Below are positions 34,216 through 44,290 of a stretch of 64,000 bases of DNA, one piece after another. Location of the stretch: assembly GCA_963556145.1 (NCBI GenBank), contig OY744465.1:3286001-3350000 (forward strand), read 5' to 3'. The stretch comes from Hygrocybe punicea. Its lineage: Eukaryota; Basidiomycota; Agaricomycetes; Agaricales; Hygrophoraceae. The notes beneath the pieces were generated by a model, which was not told the DNA's origin, did not search any database, and saw only the letters and a list, made by a program, of their open reading frames with translations. Numbering within the stretch: position 1 is the stretch's first letter; the number at the start of each line of letters is the position of its first letter. The position numbers were made by a program, and so were the translations under genes.

Positions 34216-35457
34216 TTTGTCCCATATGTACTTCGCAGAACCTTTTTTATAAATGAGATTGTATCAATTATGTACTGGTGCGCAATTGAAAATCATTGAA
34301 ATATATTGTAGTCCCCGTAATTCCTTTACCCTTGCAACTGACCCTTTATGCGCTTTACCTCCTTCTTGCAACTGTGAATGATGAATGATGTTGTACCTAT
34401 TTCCATCTTGAAAAGGTCCCTAAATGCATCCACAGGATCGGCAACATTGAGGAGATCGTCGATAAAGAGGAATCCTCGTTTCTTGAACTGCGGAATGTAT
34501 TGGAGCAATTCCCGTTGGCCGGTATATTTCTCATCGAGCTTGGTCAAAAATTCTTCTATGGTGGGGTATGGTGACGGTCCATCAAAAGATATGTCCCCGA
34601 CTGAGATATCGGCAGGAGGGGCAGGAACGGGAGGAACTGCGGCCGGAATTTGAGGAACAGGAGCTAAGCTGCCAGAGAGAAGATTCGCGATTTTGCTAAA
34701 GGCAAGCATGGGCCCCAAAATATTCTGAGCTTGGATGATATTGTTGTCCGCTGCTCCTGCAGTGTGTGTTGCCTTTCCCTTTCTTTCAACTGGCCGTGCT
34801 GGGACAGGATCATCCACATGGAACTGTGCGAAAGCTGCAACACGTGGCGGAACAGCAAGAGTGATGCCAGGAGTCTTGGCATTCTGAATCATATATTAGC
34901 GGAAATCATAAATACAATAAATAATCTTACAAGGTGTTCGGCCCAAGCTTTGACATGTTGCAACATAAGGTTGACATGAATGCCATACCTGTTGATCTTA
35001 CAGCGCTTGGTTTCTCCACATACCACGCACTGCTTCAAGGTGTCAAGTAGAGTGTTCATTGCCATTTTGATGTCTCCAGTATTAGAATTGTCAGTATCTT
35101 CATCTTTACCATCGAGGTCGAACAAGGGGGAGGCGGCACGCCTGCGAGACCGGTCTGTGGCTGTTGCTTTCTTCTTTTGTTTCTGGATGTGCTGGGTAAA
35201 AGAAATCTGGTACTAAAATGACGCTAAGCTGAAGTGTGATATAAAAAATCGAAGGACAAATGAAACGTACATTTTTAGGGATTATGATGAAGACCTTTGT
35301 GTCCGCAGATTTATTCGACGTAAGCTCCTTGCTTTTCATCAGTGCTGAAAAGTTGTTATCATTGGCAAGCGACAAAGCAGTGCCACAAGCGCCAATCTTG
35401 TAACTCAATGTGGGTTGGCGATTGACTTCCATACATCCAAATGTAGCGTATATTTTT

Positions 35458-35799
35458 TAGTGTTGCCGAAGTTCAGTTCGGTCCGGTTCCGACCCTTTTT
35501 GGCGGAACCGCGAACCGAACTTCGGGTCCGGTTTGGCGCTGGGCCAAACCTGGACCCAGACGGCATCGAACCGTCTGTCCGCGTTCGGTCTGGGTTCAGA
35601 CGCGGTCTGAACCCCGGACCGAGATGGGCTCACCCCATGAGCTCTGTTCTCCTCGCGAATGGCAGGCACGTATCAATTGATACGGCGCTGCACTTCGCGA
35701 GGTAGTTGGGCTGCGGGGGAGCCGTCCGGCGCTGCTGCTGCTGCCGTTGCCGTTGCCACCGTCGCTGTTGCTGCCGCTGCCGTGGCCGTTGCTGCTGCA

Positions 35800-35835
<36 letters not shown>

Positions 35836-36770
35836 GCCGTTGCTGCTGCTGCTGTCGTGGCCGTTGCTGCTGCCGTCGCCAGTGCCGCTGCCACTGCTGC
35901 TGTTGCTGCCGCTGCCGGCGCTGCCGCTGCTGCCGTCGCCGTTGCTGCTGCCACTGCTGCTGCTGCTGCCGCCGTTGCTGCTGTCGTTGCTGCGCTCCTG
36001 CTGCTGCTGTTGCCGTTGCCGCTGCCGCTGTTGCTGCTGCTGCCGGCATTGCTGCTGCTGCTGCTGGCCGTCGTGGTTGTCCTTGCCATTGTTGTTGCCG
36101 CCGCTGGTGGTGATGTTGGATGGCATTTGCCGTTGCCGCTGCCGCTGCCACTGCTGCTGCTGCCGTTGCTGCCGGCGCTGCTGCTTCCGCTGTTGCTGCT
36201 GCTGCTGGCCGTTGCCGTTGTCGTTGCCTGGTTGCCGTTGCCATTGCCGTTGCCGTTGCCGCCGCTGGTGGTGGTGGTGGTGGTGGTGGTGTTGCGGCTG
36301 TCCCGCGTCCGTTGGCATCGCGTTGGTGTTGGGATCCATTTTGTGCCGCGGTGGTGTGCTCGCGATGTGGTCGCGGTCGAGTTTCCTGTAACAGATAATA
36401 TTAGTAAAGTTAAGATAAATGATAAAACTTACTTGTGTCCATGAACGCGACATTGTGTCGCGTTCATTGGCCTTGCGTTCAAGTTGTTGTTGTTGGTGAA
36501 GAAACTTCGTGTAATGGTCACATGATACCGTTTAACACGAAAAAGTAAGTAAAGAAATACGAAAAACAAATGAAATAAATACCTTGAAAATATCCGCGTT
36601 CGCGGTTTGGACGCGGTTTGGAGCCGTTCAGGAAATCCGGCAGGCCTCGAAACCCGGAACTGAACCCGCGGTCTGGTTCAGCACTTGGCTGAACTTAGAC
36701 TGAACCTAGGGTTCGGTTCGGGGTTTGAACCGGGTTCGGCTAGGTTCGGAACCGAACTACGGCAACACTA
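35458..36770. mobile_element. hAT-type non-autonomous element, 1,313 bp, perfect 8-bp TSD
   Basis: Ends TAGTGTTGCCG / CGGCAACACTA, TSD ATATTTTT at 35450-35457 and 36771-36778. Removing it restores an open frame in the accessory gene. It contains GGTTCG-rich subterminal blocks, the 52-bp palindrome at 35651-35702, a GCTGCTGCCGTT triplet tract (35720-36280) and, on the minus strand, an ATG with GTAAGT..ACAG intron-like sequence (36433-36387). No transposase. Confidence 0.92.
35651..35702. repeat. 52-bp palindromic module
   Basis: Outer arms CCTCGCGAA / TTCGCGAGG, core CGTATCAATTGATACG. See also 22190-22240 and 4617-4669. Confidence 0.85.
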
Positions 36771-37626
36771 ATATTTTTGCTTTGAGATTTTCAAAAGTAA
36801 TATCGCGTGAAATCGTTACCATCTTCGACGATTCGCTGGCACCTTCAGGAATAACGAGAGTAATCAACGCTAAGGAAAAGTTAGTATATTATACGGGGTA
36901 TAAATTAGACGGGACTTATGTGCTGAGTCTTTGGCTACAGTAGTCTTCGCCTTCACAGTCTTTGTCGGCTGAATACTGGGAGTGTTGGACAGATACAGGT
37001 CGGAGGTGTCACCATCTGTGTCGTCGAGATTACTCTCATCAGCAGCTATTTGTGCATGGACTATTTAGGCCTTGGCTGCTGCAACACGCGAGTGGGCAAG
37101 AGTGATCTCGATGTTACTATCTGAGGCGTCGTCTTGTACACGTAGTTCCTCAGCTCTGGCGGTCGTAGTCTTGACTGCTGCAGCGCATCGTTGCTCTGGA
37201 ACTTGAGCAGTACGGTTATCAATCGGTAAGGAATCGTCATGTCCTTGCGGTTCATCATCTTGAAAATGAACACGCTTTGCAGCTTGAGCGTGAGGGCGAC
37301 TCGCAGCTTGAGCGCGAGAGCGACTCGAGGTGTCTTCAGTGTCAGATGGGAGTGCGGAAGGCTCATGGGAAGATAAAGGAACTGGCCCTTTGACCTTGGG
37401 AGCACGCTTCATTGCAAGTTTTTTGGATCCCATCGTGGCGCAATGAAAAAATGTTATGAGTGACAAAAGAGGTAACAAGCACAAAATAAAGATTCACGGG
37501 CTGTCAATGCATCACCCCGACCCCCGCCCCACCCCAAAAATAAAAACGGAATTGCACAAAACATTAGAGCGTTATTGGAATGGCCGGTTTTCATAACAAG
37601 TTCTCAGTAATAAGGAAAAAAAAAAA

Positions 37627-38361
37627 TCAAAAGTAGCTGGAATTGAGAATGCATAGAAGACCATATTTCGTTCTGGTCGTGAGCACCGCCTGCTCTACCA
37701 ATTTGGGGGTGAGAGCCTGTTCTTCGTTCCGAAACAGCCAAGCTCGTAACTTTGCGAAAAACAGGTTGAGGGGATTGAGGTCGGGCGAATTCGGAGGTAA
37801 GTAGAGCAGTTTCGCGGCTAGTTCATTTCCATCAGTGCACACAACAGTGGAACATGGCATTGATCTACCACAATGATATTCAATAATGCGCTGGACCTCA
37901 TCATCAACATGGATGGCACAACCGTCTATTACCACGACACTCCTCACTCCAGGATATGGCTGGAGTTTTGGTGCCTTGTCAAAGGTCATTTCAGTAGTGG
38001 TAAACAGAATAAAATTCAAAACTCCTACTAGTTCTTCGCGTAAAAATTTGAGGAACCGTTTTTTAGTAACAAAGCCTTTGAAAACACCAAGCACAATGAC
38101 GCCGTCGAATGACAGTGCTGGCAGAATTATGTATCGATGCGCCGGATCGCGACCAATGCAGCTTTCATCCAACCAAACAAAATACTCCTTCGGAATGCCT
38201 GCGACTGCTAAACTCCAAGTCGCTGGCGTCATATCACTTTCCATGGCGGTCGGGGGCGGGTAGAGCAGCAGAATAAGGGAGAAGTTTGATATGAGCAAGG
38301 TATCAGTGGAGTAGGGAACTAGTGTCATGTGATCGCAATGACACCTGTTATCCACCATCAC
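37627..38361 (-). pseudogene. Transposase B, diverged IS630/Tc1-type (DDE_3)
   Basis: The minus frame has GIPKEYFVWLDESCIG (first Asp), YIILPALSFDGVIVLGVF, LQPYPGVRSVVVIDGCAIHV (second Asp) and KLLYLPPNSPDLNPL followed by Asn where the catalytic Glu is expected. Two stretches inside the open frame look like in-frame introns (GTAGGAGTTT..GACAAG; 37868-37818, GTAGAT..ACTAG). With the second removed, spacing from the second Asp to the Asn is 35 residues. No helix-turn-helix is seen, and the segment between the first Asp and YIILPAL is shorter than usual. The likely start is an ATG near 38240 (MESDMTPATW). It shares only family-level similarity with transposase A. The missing Glu suggests it is catalytically dead or has a different role. 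Confidence 0.75.
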
Positions 38362-38402
38362 CCCAGATCAATACACTGGTGGCGAAGAGTTAAGACAAGG
38401 AA

Positions 38403-39041
38403 TTGGATGTGTTCAGTAAGTTTAAATTTGTCTTTCCTAGGTCATTGTGTAATATTAATGGCCAGCAGCATTTGATTTTCACAGGAAAGCAGTTGGACGA
38501 CTGCATTGCTTTGTGTGACTGCAACATCCAGAGCCCAGCCAACAACCACCCCATCTTCCGCCTGACAGTTGAAAATCCAGCTCGAAAGCTAGTTGCCTTC
38601 AAATTAGAATTTTTGGACACCAATGATACAGCGGTGGTAAAAAGTCTGGATGAGGAGGACCTTTATCCTGGCCAAGAGGACCTTCATCCTGGCCAGGAGG
38701 ACCTTATCCTCGCCAACAATCAGTTTGGGGATGGTAGTCTTCCAGTCAGTCGCGTCTTTATTTTATTTGGTGACTTTTTCCCGCGCTATTATACAACTCA
38801 CTCAATGTCCTACCCCAACATGCTTGAACAACTCTCGATAGTTGGAGGAAATATATCTAACGTCGGAGGGGACCAAATCAATGACTTGCGCTACAGAATT
38901 GTCGTCATCAATGTTCAAAAGGAACATTGTTTTATCTGCCATATCTGCAACGGGTGCAAGCGACTGTGGGGTTGGGTCCGGGCTCTTTTATCTGTAAGCG
39001 TAAAGCTCTTTTCCTTTCATCCTGCGCTCATCTTGTGCTAA
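38403..39041 (+). CDS. TIR-borne ORF, right copy, unknown function
   Basis: Right-arm counterpart of 32950-32325, open from ATG 38408 (MDVFSKFKFVFPRSL) to TAA at 39041. The first ~5 codons lie inside the element core, and the rest is in the TIR, identical or nearly so to the left copy (EDLYPGQEDLHPGQEDL repeat, FGDFFPRYY, NDLRYRIVVINV). Here an ATG is available, so this copy could be the expressed one. Not recognised. Confidence 0.45.
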   Translation: MDVFSKFKFVFPRSLCNINGQQHLIFTGKQLDDCIALCDCNIQSPANNHPIFRLTVENPARKLVAFKLEFLDTNDTAVVKSLDEEDLYPGQEDLHPGQEDLILANNQFGDGSLPVSRVFILFGDFFPRYYTTHSMSYPNMLEQLSIVGGNISNVGGDQINDLRYRIVVINVQKEHCFICHICNGCKRLWGWVRALLSVSVKLFSFHPALILC

Positions 39042-39914
39042 GCGTTCCGTGCAACGTATTTCGGGGCGAAACGCCCAAGTTCCCGATAGCGCAACAAGCG
39101 CGAACCGCGCGTGAACGAATTGTGACGCGCCAGATGAACCGATGGGGAGAAAGATGGAACGGAAGTGGGTGGGGTAGTAGTTGATGCGTTGGACTTGCAT
39201 TTATATCTTCGTATGCTCACGTTCATATACTTTTTATTTTGCAATGCCGGACTTTCCCATTGTTTTTTCAATTTTTCAATTTGGAGTTACTCTACTACTA
39301 CTGGGACAGTGAAACAGCATGCCATTGGTTCAGAAAGTACAGGGTATGCGTGTAGTATGAATATGCAAAAGATTTGAGCCAAATTCACGAAGGCAAAAGA
39401 CTAAAAAAAGGTGACGGTACACATGATGCCGATGTAGTGAAACGAGACCGCCCACCCGCCTTCTCCATGCCCCGCACCATCCACTAGGTCGCGTATGCGC
39501 CAGGGAAGATGTCTGTATGGGCATTGGGCGCCTTGATCACGAGTGACAGCGCCCACACGCCAATCAGGGTAACGAAATTTTGATGTGATTTGAAAGCGTT
39601 TTGGGATGATCGGATGCGTTCCTGCCCTCAGCTAATGCACGTATAAACTATAGAAAGCTTCGAAATTAGCATTGTGTGAGTGGATCCCGAGCTACGGCTT
39701 ACCGATGGTCGTCCAGCGCCCGGAATGACGAATAGTTTTTGAGCGGTTTTTTTGCGAATTTTATTAGACGGGGACCTAGGCCCCATCTGGCTGAGTACTA
39801 TAAAACAAATTTCGAATGATTTGGTTGAGAACTCACCGAGTTATAGCTTGCGCATTGTGAGGTGCGCTAGATAGGCGGACTTTGAGTTAGCGACAAGTAT
39901 TATGTAATCAGCTG
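38420..39914 (-). repeat. Right terminal inverted repeat, 1,495 bp
   Basis: Reverse complement of 31452-32946. Outer end GTAATCAGCTG next to TA. Confidence 0.95.
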
Positions 39915-39924
39915 TAATTTATTA

Positions 39925-40646
39925 CAGTGAGTTCCAAAAGTAATGGCCATGCTATTTTTTTTGAGGCGTTTACAAAGGCTTGGTCAGTGCCATGCCATTG
40001 TGACTGAGAAACAAGAAATATGGTTTTATATGAGATTTATGCTACAGCCTCCTATTGCAGCTCTATTCTAGGCCTAAATAAATAAATCTGAGCCTTCTAA
40101 GTTCTTACAATACATTTTTGTGTTATTATAATGAACTTTTAAGTGACCAACTCTGAATTTATAGCTTAGCTAAGTTAGCTTAGGCTAATTAGTGCTATTT
40201 TGGCTGAAATCTTAACAAAAAAATGGGCAATATCAGAACCAAATACAATAATAAAAATTTATTGTTTTCTCTTGTTGTTACAAGCTCTGGCTTGGGAGGA
40301 ATCACGTTGCAAATAATATGATTTTAAGACTTTCCAAAACAAGCCAACTTTCTAAAACAAGCCAACTTTCCAAAACAAGCTAATATCTCCGATTATCTTG
40401 TGACCAAAAAGGAAATTTAATCTGTGCAGTTATTTTGTACTTCCTTCAGTTAGGATGGTATTTCAAGGTGTTGTAAGGTGTGGATAGGTTTATTTAGGCT
40501 TAAGGTAGAGCTGCATTATAAATAGCTGACATGAATCACATATAAAACCATATTTCTTGTTTCAATGGCACAGCACTGACCGAGCCTTTGTAAGTGCCTC
40601 AAAAAGAAAAAAAATTTGGTGCAGCCATTACTTTCAGAACTCACTG
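39925..40646. repeat. mariner-type MITE, 722 bp, TA TSD
   Basis: Ends CAGTGAGTTCCAAAAGTAATGG / CAGAACTCACTG (imperfect, ~85-bp inverted repeats including GGCATGGCACTGACC-like blocks), flanked by TA at 39923-39924 and 40647-40648. The interior has three tandem TTTCCAAAACAAGCCAAC units (about 40330-40385). No coding capacity. Confidence 0.8.
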
Positions 40647-40649
40647 TAA

Positions 40650-41100
40650 AAGACTCAATTCTTTATCCAGTGAGGGTTTGTAATTGATTAATTAATAAAT
40701 AAATAAAGTTGATTGCCTATTGTTTTAGGCAACAGATATGATTCTACTTCTGATACTGAAAAATATGATACAGTTGGGGCCATGTGTGGACATGCTTATA
40801 TAAGCATCCAAACATGGGTTGCCTCAGAAAAGACAAATTACCTGCCCATTATATTCAAAATATTTATACTGGCTGCAATTGTACTCAGAATCAGTTGAAA
40901 ATTGAACTGCTGACTAATATATTCATTTTGGGCGAGGTGTGATAGTCACATATGACTGCTCTAACTATATAAGGTAATTTTTGATATTGTATACCAAATT
41001 TTATGCTGATCACAACTGTGACAGTCACATGTGACCAGTCTAACCATATAAGCTAATTTTACCTAATATGTGCTAAATTTCATACTAATCATTACTAGGT
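40650..41100. repeat. AT-rich repeat, relative of 8250-8830
   Basis: AAAGACTC..CAGTGAGGGT, GATACAGTTGGGGCCATG, CAGTTGAAAATTGAACTGC and GTCACATGTGACC occur in the same order as at 8270-8760. Confidence 0.6.
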
Positions 41101-43370
41101 GATAATCCCATCCAGGATAGGATCTAAAGTCCTAGAAAGCCAGGACTGCAGAGATGTTTTTGGAAATGTTATGTGGAATATATCATGATTCATGGAGGGG
41201 CCTGAGATCTTGCTATGCTCAGCCCTGCCCCCTCAACTATTGGGTGTCAATAATAGTAATAAGTACTAAAGGAAGAATTGTGATTTTTTATATATGTTGT
41301 GCATTTCAGAGAATATTCTCAGGTGGAATATATCACAAAGGAAGCTCAGACCTCACTTTGATTGGCCATACCGGGAATATTTTGTATTAAAAGTCTTAGG
41401 TGTACAAATCATAATAGTAGTAGATAGTAAAGGAAGGATCAAGAATGTTTGTGTTGAGTGTCAAAACATTGTAGCCACCTTTTGCGATGTTTCAAATGAC
41501 TTGCATTGTCCCCATTACAATGCTTTTTGTGCTGCTGATGTTGGTGAGTGTAGTGAAACAACACCTGTAGCACCCCATCTTAAATTTACCTTATATACAA
41601 TGCTTTCTGTGCCAGTGATATTTGTGAGTGTACTTGTGGAACCCCAACTCTATTGCAATTTATTCACCTTGTCCCCATCACAATGCTTTTTGTGCCACTG
41701 ATGTAGCACGCCATCTTAATTTACTCACCTTGTCTACCACTTATGTTTGTTTGCTGCACTCATAACACCTACAGCACCCCATGTCACCTTTCCTTATACA
41801 AATGTCATTATGTTATAGTTATTATCATTATGCTTGATCTCATACTTGGGTTTTCATACTAATATGCTGAATTTCACTTCATTTATTGCTAAGTAGTTAT
41901 CAATTTATTGCTATTATTATTTATTTATTTATTGAATTATTACAACAAAATGTCAAATATTATACAAACTACTACAATACAGCACTGCAGAGCTCAAAGA
42001 GGTCAGGGTCATGGCAGGAAAGTGATTTGGAGATGAATAGGGTGAAAAGAAGGAGCTGGAGGGGAAAAAAGGCAGGGAGGTAAAGGAAAGTGCCAGAAGA
42101 GACCAGGAAGGGAGGGGAAGCAGAGGGAAGGGTGGATCATGGGTGGAGGGAGTGCAGGAGGGATGAAGGGGGGTAGAGGTGGGCTGGATTGGGTGAGGGG
42201 AGGGCAGGGAGTGGGGGGGTGAAGCCAGGCTGATTACTCCATGTCAATTCACCTCTAATACAGTCAAAGAAACTGAAAACTCACCTGCTGCAGCAGGGGG
42301 TGGGTGCACCACAACCCCTGCTGCCCTCAGAACCCTCCCTGGCACTCAGAAGCAGCTGAATCACATCCATGTTGATCTGGGTGTTGGTGGGGCTGTGAGT
42401 GGGGATTGAGGGTCAATTAAGGGCCCAAAACTTGCCTGGAGGGGCTTGATGATTCATAGAGGGACATGGGACAGTTGTGGGGCAGCAGGGAAAACAGGGA
42501 GCTGGGAGGAGAGTCTGGGGAGAGGTCCGGGCTAGGCTCTGGGGATGACAGAAAGGGCGTAGGCAAAGATGGCTGGCCAAATGGAGGCCAAATGGGGGCA
42601 GATATGGTTGGACGTGTCAAAAACCATGTTTGAACACATTTTCCTGCATGGTTACTCGGAAACAGCAATAAGGGGCATAACTGGGGGTGTACATGCAACA
42701 GCCATTGCATGGCGCACATTTTCAATTGTCTATTGTGTCTCCACTTGGTGTTGGATGTGCTTGTGGCGCTCCATGTTGGACGTAGCTGTTGGGGCCGTTT
42801 TGGGGCATTCTGAGCACAGTTCTTCATCTGGATTTGGTGGGGCATGGGTTTTCAAGTGCGTTGGGGTTGTAAAATGAGTGTGGGGGTAACAGGTTAATGA
42901 AATATGAAGAAGGCACAAAGAGGTGGGGATGTTGAACCCCATGTGACATGAGTGTGACAACATGACAAAATGACAAAGCTGTCGAGTTCTGCAGACCTGG
43001 AGGTGCAACTGGGACTAGACAATAAAATTGAGGTGTGGAAGACATTTGGGAGGACCTAGATAGTAGCTGGAAAGTGGAATATACTGGGAAATGCTGCTGA
43101 TGGTGGCGCAATAAGCTGAGCCACTGAAGAAAGGTGGTAAAAGTACTGGAAATGAAGCTGAAACCTGTTGAATCCCTCACAGAGAGAGGGTCTAAGTATG
43201 GGGTGTGAGGACTTATCCAAGGGAGGTCTCAAGCTCCTGATAGAGATGAGGTGAAAGGGAATCCAATCCTGTATTTGTACTTGTTGTACTACCATAAGTA
43301 CATAACAAAAACTAACCAATAAAATAAGTGAAATATCACCAATCAGAGCTCAGACACACAGCATACATAT
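41101..43370. other. No gene recognised; minor repeats
   Basis: 41450-41720 has two or three degenerate copies of a ~120-bp unit (CACAATGCTTTTTGTGCC..GATGT..GTGAGTG). 41990-42240 is G/A-rich. 42280-43320 has short frames without recognisable motifs. Confidence 0.5.
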
Positions 43371-43710
43371 CACCATCCCACCCCATTTTGGATCACCCCT
43401 AGCCAGTCTACACCCTCCACAACTCATTCCCATTGAGAATGAGTCTCAAGACTGCACGTTCCAGCTCTCTGCCCAACTAGCTCCACCCTCCATTTTGATC
43501 CACCAAATCATCCCATCCTACCCCATTTTCAAACACCCTTGGCCAGACTACACCCTCCACACCTTGTTCCCATTGAAAATGAGCAACCAGAGGGTCTCAA
43601 GACCTCGCGTTCTGGCTGTCTGTGCAACCACCACCATCAACCCATTTTCTACCACCAGGACACCCCTTTCCACCCTATTTTTGACAACCCCTGGCCATTC
43701 TACACCCCCA
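43371..43710 (+). repeat. Satellite, ~150-bp unit, about 2.5 copies
   Basis: CCCTCCACACCTTGTTCCCATTG, AAAATGAGC and CTGTCTGTGCAACCACCACC mark it as the same family as 9430-10375, more AT-rich. Confidence 0.75.
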
Positions 43711-43711
43711 T

Positions 43712-43924
43712 GCTGTTATGTGAATGTTTGTTTTACCAAGAATTACCAGAGTTGACTTTGTTTAGGTACCTTCTTGTTGTTCGTGGGTTTCTAATATCCA
43801 AGTAACCTATCAGAAAGGGGTATATGTACTGTACGAGTGAATAGAATATATTAGTGAGGTCTCTTCAATTAAGAATTGAGACTTTGAGTAGGTATGAATA
43901 GCGATTGGTGAGTGTGATGTACTG
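43712..43924 (-). repeat. Inverted Copia LTR 3' fragment
   Basis: Reverse complement of 46970-47201 (TGTTATGTGAATGTTTG..GATGTACTG). It abuts head to head with the LTR start at 43925. Confidence 0.7.
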
Positions 43925-44134
43925 TGTTGAGAATAGTGGCCAAATAGTCGTGGAACAGATTGGTAATCTGTATCACATGACCTAGAACTCAAACACACCT
44001 GTCCAATGAATAATGCTGAAGCATAGCAGTTATTCTACTTAGCACAAGAAACTTCTAGTAGATTTAGCTAATAGTATAAAAGCTCTCTCAGAGAGAGGTA
44101 AATATAATTCAATTCCACATAAATTACTTAGCGG

Positions 44135-44290
44135 TGGAGAGGTACCGAGGTACCTCTCCGGGGGCTCACGCAGGACTCGAGAGGTAAGACAGGATGGATA
44201 GGATGATAGACTGACTACTACATCAGGAAGGCTACTAACTAGGTCAACCGTGGGAGCCTGGTCACGTGACTGGCAGGTCCCACTACTCCA
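44135..44290 (+). repeat. 5' LTR of the TRIM-like element
   Basis: 156 bp, TGGAG..CTCCA, includes a GGTACC..GGTACC palindrome and TCACGTGACTGG. Followed by AGTGCCCC. Confidence 0.9.

Larger units (their letters stand above)
34326..37433 (-). pseudogene. Accessory gene of the long-TIR element: disordered, PB1-like, CxxC and SAM-like segments
   Basis: Read from ATG 37433: a basic/disordered start (MGSKKLAMKRAPKVKG), a TAA at 37065-37067 (CAA expected), then SNLDDTDGDTSDLYLSNTP. A probable intron ends at 36870 (ACTAAC..CCTTAG). Next, ITLVIPEG, VTISRDITFENLKAKI, then the hAT-type insertion (35458-36770), after which the frame resumes as YATFGCMEVNRQP..LSYKIG and VFIIIPKN. This first part looks like a PB1/ubiquitin-type fold. 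A 79-nt intron (35192-35270) leads to a basic stretch, LFDLDGKDEDTD and CVVCGETKRCKI. A 47-nt intron (34884-34930) leads to a proline-rich linker and a C-terminal helical module (YPTIEEFLTKLDEKY, KRGFLFIDDLLN, HSCKKEVKRI) resembling a SAM-type domain. I know this C-terminal layout from anonymous basidiomycete proteins; its function is unknown. Domain names are by eye. Confidence 0.75.
31452..39914. mobile_element. 8.46-kb IS630/Tc1-type transposon with 1,495-bp TIRs, two transposases and accessory gene
   Basis: The ends CAGCTGATTAC.. and ..GTAATCAGCTG are each flanked by TA (31450-31451 and 39915-39916), the target used by IS630/Tc1/mariner elements. The TIRs run 31452-32946 and 38420-39914. 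They are exactly equal in length and nearly identical; the differences I saw are transitions. Between them, in order: transposase A (plus), accessory gene (minus, split by a hAT-type insertion) and transposase B (minus). Both transposases start just inside a TIR and point inward. Length before the 1,313-bp insertion and its 8-bp TSD was 7,142 bp. Most Tc1/mariner elements are 1-3 kb with one gene, so this one is unusual. Confidence 0.88.

Noticed and set aside
35596..36453. Q/H/S-rich long frames in the hAT-type element
   Set aside because: CAG/GCT triplet expansion open in several frames. Only the small ATG plus intron-like start at the minus-strand beginning is of interest, noted under that element.
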